From Flaveria trinervia (lineage: Eukaryota; Streptophyta; Magnoliopsida; Asterales; Asteraceae): a stretch of DNA of 64,000 nt. The stretch lies in assembly GCA_025506515.1 (NCBI GenBank), contig CM046443.1, positions 41,219,331 through 41,283,330 of the forward strand, read 5' to 3'. Below are positions 36,323-47,540 of the stretch, piece after piece. How positions within the stretch are numbered: the stretch's first letter is position 1; every line of letters starts with the position of its first letter. The notes below the pieces were generated by a model, which saw only the letters and a program-made list of their open reading frames with translations, searched no databases and was not told the DNA's origin. The position numbers were made by a program, and so were the translations under genes.

Positions 36323-36359
36323 ATAGGTTCATCCCTGAAACCTGTTATTCCACAAACAA

Positions 36360-37670
36360 TCATGGGTAATGTTGTCTCATTTCCTCATCCGTCTCCCACA
36401 TAGACTCGGATCCCTTTCTGTGCTTCCACTGTATACGCACAAGAGGAACCACTTTATTCCTCAACCTCTTCTCTTTACGATCAATGATCACCACTGGTTG
36501 CTCCACATAATTAAGCCATTCATCTACCTCGATATCCTCTAGTGGTACAACCATATTCTCGTCTGCTAAACATTTCCTCAAATAAGATACATGGAATGTC
36601 AGGTGAATTCCACTTAACTCATCTGGTAACTCCAATATATAGGCCACCTCTCCTACTCTAGCATTGATTCGGAAAGGCCCTATGTATCTCGGACTCAATT
36701 TGCCCCGCTTTCTGAACCGAATGATACCCTTCCAAGGTGAGACTTTCAACATAACCCTGTCACCCACCTGGAACTCAATCGGTTTGCGTCGTTTATCAGC
36801 ATAGGACTTCTGTCTATCATGAAGGCTTTGATCTTTTCAAGCTTCTCAGTTGTAGCCTCAATCACCTTGACGCTTCCTAACTCTTTCTGACCAATATCAC
36901 CCCAACACACGGTTGTCCTACATCTCCTACCATATAGCATCTCATAAGGGGGCATACCAATACTGGCATGATAGCTGTTGTTATATGAGAACTCAGCTAA
37001 AGGAAAGTGGTCATCCCAACTTCTCAAAAATCGATGACGCATGCCCGAAGCATATCTTCCAGCGTCTGAATGGTCCTTTCCGACTGACCATCTGTCTGGG
37101 GGTGATAAGTCGTGCTAATGTGTAACCTTGTCCCTATAGCATCGTAGAATTTCTTCCAAAATTTAGATGTAAACTGGGTGTCACGATCAGACACAATAGA
37201 CACCGGCACACCATGACGAGTTACAATTTCCTTGATGAATAGATCTGCCAACCTCTCGGGTGAATATGTCTCGCGGATTAGTAGGAAGTGAGCACTTTTC
37301 ATCAAACGCTCAACCATCACCCATATGGCATCATACCCTTTCGGGGTACGCAGCAGGTTCGTAATAAAATCTGTGGTGATATGCTCCCACTTCCACTCCG
37401 GTATATCCAAAGGTTGGATCGTCCCATATGACTTTTGGTGCTCGGCCTTCACTTGTAAACTGCTTTAAAAAAGATGGTTGTAAAAACATCAGAGCAAGTA
37501 AGGCATTTACTCACATACTCCACCACATCACGCTTCATACTCGACCGCCAATAATCTTTCTTCATGTCTTGGAACATCTTTGTAGCACCGGGATGAATAG
37601 AGTACCAAGTCTTTTGAGCTTCATCCATGATCTTCATGCGTAGATCCCCAAAATGAGAATCCACATTCAT
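36360..37670 (-). pseudogene. pol: Gypsy-E integrase with C-terminal chromodomain-like region, broken
   Basis: On the minus strand the zinc-binding part (HPGATKMFQDMKKDYW, CLTC) is at 37640-37480. The integrase core at 37452-37024 holds catalytic residues in TTDFI, VSDRD and QSERT. A C-terminal part continues at 37042-36746 and 36767-36360. The last block (PVVIIDRKEKRLRNK, RIQWKHRKGSESMWE) matches the chromodomain-like tail typical of Tekay chromoviruses, which is thought to steer integration to heterochromatin. There are frameshifts near 37450, 37030 and 36760. Confidence 0.9.
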
Positions 37671-38135
37671 CCAAATCGGGTTCTAACACCAAGTGTGTTT
37701 TCACCCAATTCCGTAACCAGACCTCTCATTCTTTCAGAGTTAAGATGATCTTCTTTCAATGCCTCATCCTGAAACTCCTTAACTTGCTTCATCACATCCG
37801 AGGTCATGATCAACTGATAAGCTTTCACCCGAATCAGCTCGGGTCTCTCCTTCCGGCTAAGGGCATCCACCACCATGTTGGCTTTGCCCAGATAGTAATG
37901 GATCTCACAATCATAGTCATTTATGAGCTCCAACCATCTCCTTTTCCTCATGTTCAGGTCCTTCTGCTCGAAGAAGTACTTCAAGCTCTTGTTGGTTGGT
38001 GAATATGGTGCACTTTGTACCGTATATCTTTAAGCCCTTATCAAGCAGCTCTTGTAATTGCTCCATCAACTCCTTCATCTCAGTCGGAGCCAACCGATAC
38101 AGTGCCTTGGCAATAGGTTGGGCACCCGGTATCAA
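37667..38135 (-). pseudogene. pol: Gypsy-E RT/RNase H remnant with the RT core deleted
   Basis: On the minus strand the segment IAKALYRLAPTEMKEL...ELLDKG, just before the RT fingers, is followed at about 38030 by KIYGTKCTIFTNQ, which belongs to RNase H. The whole RT palm, including the YxDD box, is missing. RNase H continues to about 37780 (RRWLELINDYDCEIHYYLG, KANMVVDALSRK) with a frameshift near 37980. Reverse transcription from this copy is impossible. Confidence 0.88.
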
Positions 38136-38700
38136 GTCAATCGAGAACTCATCCCGCAGTCTAGTGGCACTCCTGGTAAGTCTTCAGGAAACACGTCTGG
38201 ATAGTCACACATAACCGGCACGTCGGTTAGTTGTGGTGTTGGCGTATCCACATCCTTCACGTAGGCCAAGTAGGCACTACATCCACGCCTCATGCTCTTT
38301 CCCGCCACCGCCATCGAAATCACTTTCTGGATCGTAGTGCCTCGATCACTATAAATCGTCACCAAGCTCCCGTTAGGCGCTATCAAACGAATCATCTTCT
38401 GGCGACACACAATGTTCGCCTCGTAGCCCGCCAACCAATCCATCCCCAGGGCTATATCAAAACCGCCTAAGGTCATCATGAATAGTCTAATAGGAAACTT
38501 ATGACCTTCTAGTTCTATATCATAACCTTCTATCATCTTAGAAATCTTGGTAGACTTCCTTATGGTAGTTTCTACATTGAAGGGCTTATATATATACTCT
38601 TACTGCTGACAGGAAAATTAGCATAGAAAGCAGCAGAAATAAAACTCCTACTAGCACCGAAATCAAACAACATAGAAGAATGAGTTGATTACTAGATATG
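38132..38700 (-). pseudogene. pol: Gypsy-E protease region, active-site mutant
   Basis: The retroviral-type protease is recognisable by its active site at 38664-38650, which reads Asp-Phe-Gly-Ala-Ser where Asp-Ser-Gly-Ala is expected. Stops follow near 38570. Downstream, GGFDIALGMDWLAGYEANI and YPDVFPEDLPG are typical of plant gypsy pol between protease and RT. Confidence 0.85.
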
Positions 38701-38769
38701 CACCTGACATGACATCGGGGTCCGTCCTAGCCTCCCCCTGGTCATCGGGAAAGCTCTACGCTCGCCTCC

Positions 38770-39377
38770 TGCCCTCCAGTTCCAGTCATCCTCTTTGCCC
38801 AAAACTCTTGTCCCTAGGCTTCTTACAGTCTCTACTTATATGACTGTTTTCGCCACAGTTATAACACCTCTTCACCCCACACTCTTTGCTAGATGATCAA
38901 GCCTCCCACATTTGAAGTAGAGGTTTGATCCCCACCTACACTCTCTAGTATGCCGTTTAGCACACTTTCCACACTTCCTCGTCTCCGCACCGGACGAAGT
39001 TACACGCCAGTCATCCGTCCTGGCAACCTTGTTGCTTGGAGTGTAACCCCTACATTTAGCCCGCTTTCCATTCCAATTCCTATCGCCGCTACCTTTCTTG
39101 TTCCCCTTAATCGCGGTCGTCTCCTTCACCACCCTAATTACTTCCGTCACCATAGACGGCAGAAATTTCTGCATAACCTGTTGAACTCCCTCAACAACAG
39201 CCTCTTTCAGTGTGGTCCTCAGACTAGCACTATCATCGCCGCCTTCCAGGTGAGGGATATCGGGCTCTTCGAGTGCCATTTCAGCAGCCCTAGCCATGCT
39301 TCTCGTGACACGCGGTCCAGCACCATGTCCACCATAACCGTCACCTGACGAACCTTCAAAGATCTACCACCGGCCAT
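38770..39377 (-). pseudogene. gag: Gypsy-E gag, capsid part deleted
   Basis: On the minus strand an ATG at 39377 gives MAGGRS; a frameshift then leads to MARAAEMALEEPDIPHLEGG. A short helix (VVEGVQQVMQKFLPSM) is followed almost at once by basic residues and CCHC-like knuckles: one degraded (KCGKCAKRHTREC) and one intact (CYNCGENSHISRDC, 38866-38825). About 140-200 codons are present before the knuckles where a full capsid domain would be expected, so I infer an internal deletion. Confidence 0.82.
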
Positions 39378-39713
39378 CCTCAACATACACTAAAAGATTC
39401 AAACACTAACACGGTCATTCAAGGGAATAGCTCAATTTATGTCAAGTATAGTAAGTCCCTAATTATAGTGGCTAGCTGTGATTAGCCACTTACTTTACTC
39501 TTCATACCCCGAGCATTACCTATCCTGACTAAATCAGTATCTAAATCTACAAGTAGCACATAAACCACATAAAATGCGCACGTAATACAGGTTAACATTA
39601 AGAAAATACCTAATGGCACGTAGCTTCTCGGACTGGCATCCCTTCCCTTTCCGTCCCATTTTCAATTTAAGTTTAGGTTTATTTTGAAATTTTACCCATT
39701 CCACTTAAACTTT

Positions 39714-39726
39714 GGCTCTGATATTA
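39714..39726 (-). other. Gypsy-E primer-binding site
   Basis: On the minus strand, TAATATCAGAGCC resembles TGGTATCAGAGCC (initiator Met tRNA) with the first bases decayed. It lies 3 bp inside the 5' LTR. Confidence 0.75.
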
Positions 39727-40917
39727 ACTTGTAAGGCCCCGTTCTCGGGACGCTTACAGCCAGTCAATCATCCCTCATAAAACATATAATTACATTAACT
39801 TAAAATAAATGTTGCAGCGGAAACATTTTAAAACAACATTTTCATTACAAATGCTTTTGCAAAATAATACAACATTCGTTACACAATTTCATTTGTTCGC
39901 ATTACAATGCAGAAACATTAACAAAAGAATGTCATCCAAAATGCCAAGTAGCTGCCCCGCCCCATCCTCAGCAATGCTCACCTGCCAACTGGAAAAATGC
40001 ATAAAAAGTCAGTGTTGCTGAGTGAGTTCTAGTTTTTAAGTATAACATACTTTACCTTCATTAAAACCGTTCTTTACTTTCATACGTGATCATGCACTAT
40101 ACATACACATAGATAATATCATTATTATCTTCATCATTCATTCATTACTTTCATTCATAAATTCATCTTTACTTCTTTTAATTCCATCAAAAACCATGAA
40201 CTTCACCCCACCGTTATGCATGAAGCAGGTACTGGGTTGAGGTCTATCATAGACCCCCATACATTGCGCCCGGTGGCCTGACCACAATACCAGGGTAAAT
40301 TCAGGTGTACTATTGTCTTGTGCTATACCCCATCCGTCACGCATAAAGCGAGTACTAGTCCTAAGTCTATCATAGACCCCCATACATTGTGCCCGGTGGC
40401 CTGACCACAGTACCAAGAGGTAAGTGACAAAGGTTCTATACAAATGGTCGGTCATAAAGACGGACCCCGGTGTGCATCCTTCTAGGGTAGCTAATCCGAC
40501 CGTTGAACTAACACCCTTCATTGGGCGTGTTTCCACATATAAGGCTTACAAGACTTACTTTACTTCCCTTTGTTCATTAATGCATGCATTCATTCATCAT
40601 GTTCCTCTTTTCATTATCTTCCACTTTACATTACATAATACTTTCATTTAATTCATTAACATTCAATGTAAAGCCATGGGAAAACAAACATACAATCTAA
40701 GGAACATTAACATACATAGTCAACATCATCATACATGGCATCATACATACATAACATACATCATACATACCATCATGCATAAGCGTCAATCATACATCAT
40801 AACATGCCCAACATAACATCTATGACCTAAAAAAGTCAACTTACATAGCCCCCGGGAACCTCCCAAGTCAAAGCCTATATTTCAACTTTTTCCCCAAAAA
40901 GTCAGAAAATATTCTAA

Positions 40918-41745
40918 GTGTTCATCCGCATTTCCCCTTTTGTTCATCCGTGTTTCTTTTTGTTCATCCGCATTTCTTTTTACTCATCTGTATTTCATTT
41001 ATTCATCCGCACTAACTTTGTTCATCCGCATTTCCTCAGTCGCATGAACTTACTCATCCGCATTTGTTTATCCGCATTAACTTTGTTCATCCGCATTTCC
41101 TCAGTCGCATGAACTTACTCATCCGCATTTGTACATCCGCATTAACTTTGTTCATCCGCATTTCCTCAGTCCATTGAACTTACTCATCCGCATTTGTTCA
41201 TCCGCATTAATTCTTTCATCCGCATTTCCTCAGTCACATGAACTCACTCATCCGCATTTTTTCATCCGCATTAACTTTGTTCATCTGCATTTCCTCAGTC
41301 GCATGAACTTACTCATCCGCATTTGTTCATCCACATTAACTTTGTTCATCCGCATTTCCTCAGTCGCATGAACTTACTCATCCACATTTATTCATCCCCA
41401 TTAGCTTTGTTCATCCGCATTTCCTCAGTCGCCTGAACTTACTCATCCGCATATGTTCATCCGCATTAACTTTGTTCATCCACATTTCCTCGGTCGCATG
41501 AACTTACTCATCCGTATTTGTTCATCCACGTTAACTTTGTTCATCCGCATTTCTGTAGTCGCATGAACTTACTCATCAGCATTTCCATAGTCGCATGAAC
41601 TTACTCATCCGCATTAACTTTGTTCATCCACATTTCCTCAGTCGCATGAACTTACTCGTCCGCATCTGTTCCTTCGCATAACTTACTCATCCGCATTTCC
41701 TTACTCATCTGCATTGACTTTCCATCCGCATTTGTCAACACATAA
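40918..41745 (-). repeat. 65-bp tandem array in Gypsy-E 5' LTR
   Basis: The GTCGCATGAAC landmark recurs at 41041, 41106, 41171, 41235, 41300, 41365, 41430 and 41495, a 64-65 bp step. Each unit holds three CATCCGCAT words. Open frames at 40918-41371 are repeat read-through. Confidence 0.93.
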
Positions 41746-42086
41746 ACTGTTTTCTAAACTTAGGCGTATGAACTATTGTTTGGGTTTATGAGCAGCCTAG
41801 GGCACACTTATCAGCAAATTCAGAGCCCAAACCCTCATCTATCAAGTTCTAAGCTCAAATCATGCATTCTAAGCCTTAGGAACTCAACCATAACATCATC
41901 AAGCATGGACATAGCCCACAATCACACCATACCCGCAACATACACACATTTAAACATACAGGTATGAAACCCAGTTTTATAAAAACATACATTCATGCAT
42001 TTCCAGCCCCAAAATCAGTTAAAACAAGTAAAAAGACGGGTCCTAGAACTCACCTTTGAAGCTCTTGATCATGGTTTCTTCCAAAC

Positions 42087-42949
42087 TGTTGGATCTAGAA
42101 AGGCTGATGCAACCAAAAGCAAGTCACTTAGAAGATTTTGGCACAATAAATAAAGGACTTTCGAAGCCAAGTGTGGAACTTCCGAAGGAAAAAGGAGATC
42201 TTCCGAAGACAAAGTGTAAAGCTTACTTCCAAAGGAAAAGTTCCAACTACCAAAGATAAAGAACCTACTTCTGAAGTTCAAGACTTAGAAAGAAAGATCT
42301 GAAGTAAACTTCCGAAGTACAGAAGTCCTCAAGCCTCGGAAGTATAGAAGCCTCTTCCGAAGTATAAGTGGGTTCGGAAGAACTTGTTCTTCCGAAGCCA
42401 ACTTACCTTCAAAAAACATTGCTATTATCCAGTGGACATAAGTATGGCCTACCTGACACTCCGCTGCAAATCTCTGAGATACTGCATGGCGTTTTCTCAA
42501 AAGCCATGCAGTTGACCATACTTTAATCCATTGTTTACCTTTTATGTTAGTACAGTTGCCATCTTTAGTTGGTGACAAAAGGTAAGTCATGGACATGTCA
42601 TGACTACCATATCTTAGATAATACTTTATCTAAGATACCTTAACTTTAGCATTGTAGTATATGCTTTAGTCTTAGGTTTCCAGCTGGTATCAAAGTATAT
42701 CCGGCTGTAGGATCTAGTATATATAGTCTCTCATTATAACTCATATATCATGCTTGTAAGAGTCTTGTAATATCTTGAGTTGAGAAGTAATATATACAAG
42801 TGCCTTGAAAATTTATTTCTGTGTGTTCCTTTACTACTTATTATATTATTATCAACTCTTGTAAAAGGCTTTACTTCATCTGAATTGAGTGTTTCTATAA
42901 GTGAGTTTGAGAGAAATCCAAGTGTTTAAGTGACAAACCCAATCCTACA
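42087..42949 (+). mobile_element. S3: solo LTR of the Copia-C/F family inside the Gypsy-E LTR
   Basis: It starts TGTTGGATC and ends CAATCCTACA. CAAAC flanks it exactly (42082-42086, 42950-42954), and the uninterrupted site CCAAACTCGTCT is present in the other Gypsy-E LTR near 35935. It contains a TTCCGAAG cluster (42140-42410), a 12-bp perfect hairpin (42610-42637), CCGGCTGTAGG and a TATATATAG box at 42718-42726. Confidence 0.97.
42585..42637 (+). promoter_or_regulatory. Palindrome and 12-bp hairpin in solo LTR S3
   Basis: Arms AGTCATG and CATGACT flank G-ACATGT (42585-42605). Then TATCTTAGATAA pairs perfectly with TTATCTAAGATA across a TACT loop (42610-42637). The corresponding Copia-C arms carry paired changes (CAGG/CCTG; CTCAG/CTGAG). 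Confidence 0.75.
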
Positions 42950-43323
42950 CAAACTCGTCTTTAATTGAGTTCAACCACCTAGAAACCCACTAAAAACATA
43001 CACAACTGAACATACAAACACACATAAGCATACAACCGAGGCAAGGCCAGTTAAGAACACTTAAAAACCATGAATTCTTACCTTGAATTCGAATTCTTTC
43101 TTGTTCTTCCTTCTAAACCGAGAGTCCTACTCCTTTTCTCTCAAATTGGCCGAAGATTTAGGTGTGTAAGAAGAGAGTGGGCGGCCATGCCCACTTTACA
43201 CCCATTTTCAAACCTTTTTTTCCTTTTGACACTTTTTACCCCTCAACTTCGATAAAATATATTTTCTTTCTTTTTCTTCACTTTATTCTTTCTTTCTTTG
43301 ACTCTAAATAACCGGGTGTTATA

Positions 43324-43328
43324 GAAGT
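43324..43328. other. Right target-site duplication of Gypsy-E
   Basis: GAAGT, identical to 34059-34063; Copia-D gag resumes directly after it. Confidence 0.93.
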
Positions 43329-44114
43329 AAAGAAAGGGTTGAGGAAAAAAAACAACCCAAAACAGCTAACAAAAGTAGTGTCATGAAGCAAACTACAAAA
43401 GAAGGCTAATCTTGATTCCTCCCCTAAGCAAATGAATGTGACTTAGTTAAAAATGGGAAAATCAACTAATTCTAATAAAGCAAAATTAGATTTAAGAAAC
43501 AAACATATGTATTATGACATATGTGACATATTTAATCACAAAACAAAAGAGTGCTTTTTCAATCTATACTGCTCTATTTGTGATATGAACAACCATTCCA
43601 CTAAAAACTATTATTTTAACAAATACTGTTTAATCTGTGATATAAACAATCACAATACATCTGATTGTTACTTTAATCAGAAGGGAGTGAGAATTGCTCG
43701 GAACAAACCATCTCAACAACATCATCTGTGATACCCAATGTCAGAGTCATTTTCACAAAAATCAATCTAGGATGCCTAGATCAAATAATGACAGGAGTAA
43801 CATGAATTATGGAAGATTCAAAGAAACAAACATCACAACATTAAACAAAAGTTTGATCTTCCCAAATCAAAATTGATATTTGATAATAAAAAAAACGAAT
43901 CAATTTTTTTAACGAGAATAGAGATCAAAGGTTTCATTACTCCTCTGACTCTTCAGTTGATGTTGATGAGATGACTCAATTAAAATATCACAAGAAATCT
44001 CCCAGGTCACCTCTAAATAGATCACAATTTAGAGGAAAGTATCAAGAGGTCATCATTATGGATAGGAACAAGAAACCCAAGACCATTATGGCTTGGGTTC
44101 CATATTGTAATTAG
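43329..44114 (+). pseudogene. gag: Copia-D gag, second part, with tandem zinc knuckles
   Basis: It continues the gag reading broken at 34063 (Lys-rich). At about 43510-43680 three CCHC-like units stand in tandem: one lacking its first Cys, one with Tyr for the last Cys, and one intact (CLICDINNHNTSDC). Related gags in this window have a single knuckle here. The frame then shifts. The last gag codons (KPKTIMAWVPYCN) end at TAG 44112-44114, after which the protease lies in another frame. Confidence 0.85.
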
Positions 44115-47100
44115 TTCTTTTGTGCTTTAAGGGTCATCCATATTGGTCTAATAGCCTATGGTACGTGGATAGTGGGTGTTCCCATCACATGACTGGAGAT
44201 CGTTCCTCCTACATGATTTCAAGCAAATACAAGGAACTATTATGGCATTCGGAGGAGATTTACAAGATGGAAGAATTAATGGTGAAGGATCTGTGACAAA
44301 TGGGATGCTAAGCTTTGATAGAGTGAACTACTGTGAACAAATAAACTTCAATCTTCTAAGCGTGTCTTAGATCTATGACAAGAAATATTCAACTCACTTT
44401 ACCGACACTCATTGCTACATTCTGAATTTTAGATCTCAAAAGAATGGGTTGTCCTAAAAACTCCAAGGAAGAATAACACTTATGTCTTAAACCTAAAGTC
44501 TACAACACAATAGAAGAAACATGTCTTTTGTCGAAAGCATGAACTGATGAGTCTCAGCTTTGGCACAGACGTTTGGGGCACACAAACTTTAAAAACATGA
44601 ACAAATTGGTCAAAGGAAACCATTTCATTGGTCTTCCCAAAAACAATTTCACTTTGTTGATCACTATTCGGTGTGCCTCAAAGGAAAACAACATAAATCT
44701 TCTCACAAATCAAAGCTAGTGAACACAAACAATACTACATTGAAGCTAGTTCATAGGGATCTGTTCGACCAACTCATGTTATAAGTATTAGAAAGAAACA
44801 GTATTGTTTGGTGATCATTGATGACTTTTTAGATTCACATACATTTTCTTCTTACTTCATAAAAATGATGCATCTCAAATAATAAAAGACTTTATCACAA
44901 AAATTGAAAACCAACTTAACCATAAGGTCAAAACAATAAGAAGTGATAATGAAATTGAGTTTGGAAATGAAGACATGTATTCATTTTCTGCAACCGAAGG
45001 CTTTGCTCAACAATTTAGTGCAGCTAGAACTCCTTACCAAAATGGGGTAGCTGAAAGGAGAAATAGAACACTAATTGAAGCAGCAAGAACAATGCTAGCC
45101 GATGCTAAACTGCCTATCACCTTTTGGGCAGAGGCAGTTAACACATCGTGCTTTGTACAAAATCGAACTCTGATTGTAATAAAAAGTAACATGACTCCAT
45201 ATGAACTGTTGTTTCACAGAAAACCATTATTGGATTTTTAAGTCATTTGGTAGTCTTGTCTCAATATTAAACACCCGAGACTATTTGGGAAAATTTTCAT
45301 CTAAGTCTGATGTAGGATTCTTTGTAGGTTATTCTTCTATTTCAAAGGCTTATAGAGTGTTTAATCTGAGATTAAACATTATTGATGAATCAACAAATGT
45401 TCAATTCAAGGAACACTCGTTTTCCAAATCTACAAATGGTCCCGACTAGTTGTTTGATATTGGCTCATTTACAAAATCTTTTGATCAATTTCACTTGTCT
45501 GATGCAGGAAACCTACATTCAGCTGAATCTTCTTCAGGTGTAGGAAGATGTTCCATTGATTCCTCCTACCTCTACTGAGCATATGAATGAAGATGTTCCT
45601 TTCCAAGCTGATCTTGTCAAAGAACCATCTCAAAATCAAAGTATTTCAACTAAAGTTGGTCCTAGCTTGTTACCATCACATCAGAAGATCTGTCAACAGA
45701 GATCAAAAATGAAAAGTAAGCAACTCCTCCAGTTGAAACAGAAAGAACATCAAATGATGGAAGCAATCAAAGTGCTGCTGATGCTGAAGCAGTCACTGAA
45801 ACAGAGTTGATTATCTTCATAATTCTCTAACTTACAAGATGAAGGTGCCTCTCACCATAACGATCTGAATGTCTCCAATCTTGATGTAACCATTTCTAGT
45901 GGCTCAATTCCAACCACTAGAATACACAAGAATCGTCTACTAGAAAGCATCATTGGTGAACTTTAATGAGATAGTGACAAGAAGCAAGTCAAGTATTGCA
46001 AAAATCTGTTTCTTCTCATGCTTCTTTGTCAAACAGGACCCAAAAACATGAAAGAGGCTCTTCAAGACAATAGTCGGATTGAAGCAATGCAGGAAGAATT
46101 GCTACAAATCAAGAAGCAAGAAGTATGGCAACCGGTAGACCTTCCCGAAGGACAATACCCTATCAGCACCAGATGGTTGAACAAAAACAAAACTGATGAT
46201 AGAGGGATTGTCATCAGAAATAAAGCAAGACTAGTGGTACATGGTTACACACAAGAAGAAGGAATTGATTATGATGAAGTGTTTGTACCTGTTGCTAGAT
46301 TAGAAGCAATAAGAATCTTTCTTGCATATTCAGCATCCATGAAGTTGATTGTTTATCAAATGGATGTGAAGTGTGCCTTCTTATATGGAAAGATTGTTGA
46401 AGAAGTCTATGTGAGTCAACCACCTGGCTTTGAAGATCCTGATTTCCCTCATATGGTATACAAGCTTGGCACAGCATTGTATGGTCTTCATCAAGCTCCA
46501 AGAAAGTGGTATGAGACTCTATCATCTTTTCTTCATGAAAATGGATATGAAAGAGGAAAGATAGATCAGACTCTCTTTAGAAAGAGAAGAGGAAGAGACA
46601 TGTTGCTAGTCCAGATTTATGTGAATGATATCATATTTGGCTCAACAAACAAGAAACTCTGTAAAGACTTTGAAGACCTTATGCATTCAAAATTTCAAAT
46701 GAGTGCAATGGGGAACTCGCATTCTTTCTAGGGGTGCAAGTACAACAAATAGCAGATGGAATCTTCATCAATCGATCAAAATATGTGGAAACAATGTTGA
46801 AGAAATTTCACTTTGTTGATTGTCAGTCTATCAGAACACTTGTGGATACTAAAGTGAAGATTGGACCTGACCCAGAAGAAAAATCAGTGGATCATACTCA
46901 TTATCAATCTATGATCGGTTCACTTATGTATCTAACAGCCAGTAGGCCTGATATTATGTTTGGTGTTTGTGTGTGTGCCAGATATCAAGTTGATCCTAAG
47001 GAATCTCTTGTAAATGCTGTCAAGAGGATATTCAGATATCTTAAGGGCAAACCAGCTGTTGGGTTATGGTATCCAAAGGAAGGACATTTCAATCTCTAAG

Positions 47101-47540
47101 CCTTCATGCAACTTCAATAGGAAGTCCATTTCTGGCGGTTGTCAATTTCTTGGTCCCAGACTGGTCTCCTGGCAGTGCAAGAAGCAGACAAACAATCTAT
47201 TTCAATGGCAGAAGCTGAGTATATTGCAGCATCAGCTTGTTGCTCTCAAGTCCTTTGGATTCAAAACCAGATGCTTGATTATGGTTTTAACTTCTTGCAT
47301 ACACCAATTCACATTGACAACACTAAAGCTGTTTTCATTACAAATAATCCAGTTCAGCACTCAAAAACAAAACACATTGAAATTAGATATCACTTTTTGA
47401 GAGACTATGCTGAAAAATGGTTAATCAAATTGATTCAAGTACTCACTGAAAATCAATTGGCTTATTTATTTAGCAAGTCATTTGAACCTAGTAGGTTTAA
47501 ATTCCTAGTTCAATCAATTGGCATGATTAACCTTGAGTAA
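44115..47540 (+). pseudogene. pol: Copia-D pol, broken
   Basis: Protease Asp-Ser-Gly is at 44168-44176 (WYVDSGCSHHMTGD). The integrase zinc region lies at 44560-44710. Core fragments are at 44770-45240 (RTPYQNGVAERRN) with many shifts. RT is open at 46018-46731 (238 codons), but its box reads YVND (46618-46629). RNase H at 46734-47540 has lost the segment with the first acidic residue near 47095; later motifs EAEYIAAS and IDNTKA are present. It ends GMINLE-stop. Confidence 0.92.

Larger units (their letters stand above)
34064..43323 (-). mobile_element. Gypsy-E: Ty3/gypsy chromovirus (Tekay-like), deleted and non-autonomous
   Basis: It is on the minus strand: 5' LTR 43323-39730 (interrupted by S3), PBS, gag, protease, a remnant of RT/RNase H, integrase with chromodomain-like end, polypurine tract, 3' LTR 36307-34064. 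Protease-RT-RNase H-integrase is the gypsy order. A perfect 5-bp target duplication GAAGT flanks it. Large deletions in gag and RT mean it could only have moved in trans, unless the deletions came later. The Tekay assignment rests on integrase/chromodomain style. Confidence 0.94.
39730..43323 (-). repeat. Gypsy-E 5' LTR, interrupted by solo LTR S3
   Basis: On the minus strand it starts TGTTATAACACC-like (TATAACACCC) at 43323 and ends GGGGCCTTACA at 39730. Without S3 and its duplication it is about 2.73 kb. It carries the 65-bp array (40918-41745). At 40243-40295 and 40369-40421 there is a direct repeat of the segment containing GACCCCCATACATTG; the 3' LTR has only one copy. Confidence 0.9.

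Noticed and set aside
40918..41745. Possible CRISPR-like array
   Set aside because: Units are adjacent tandem copies without unique spacers, lie inside an LTR, and the DNA is plant.
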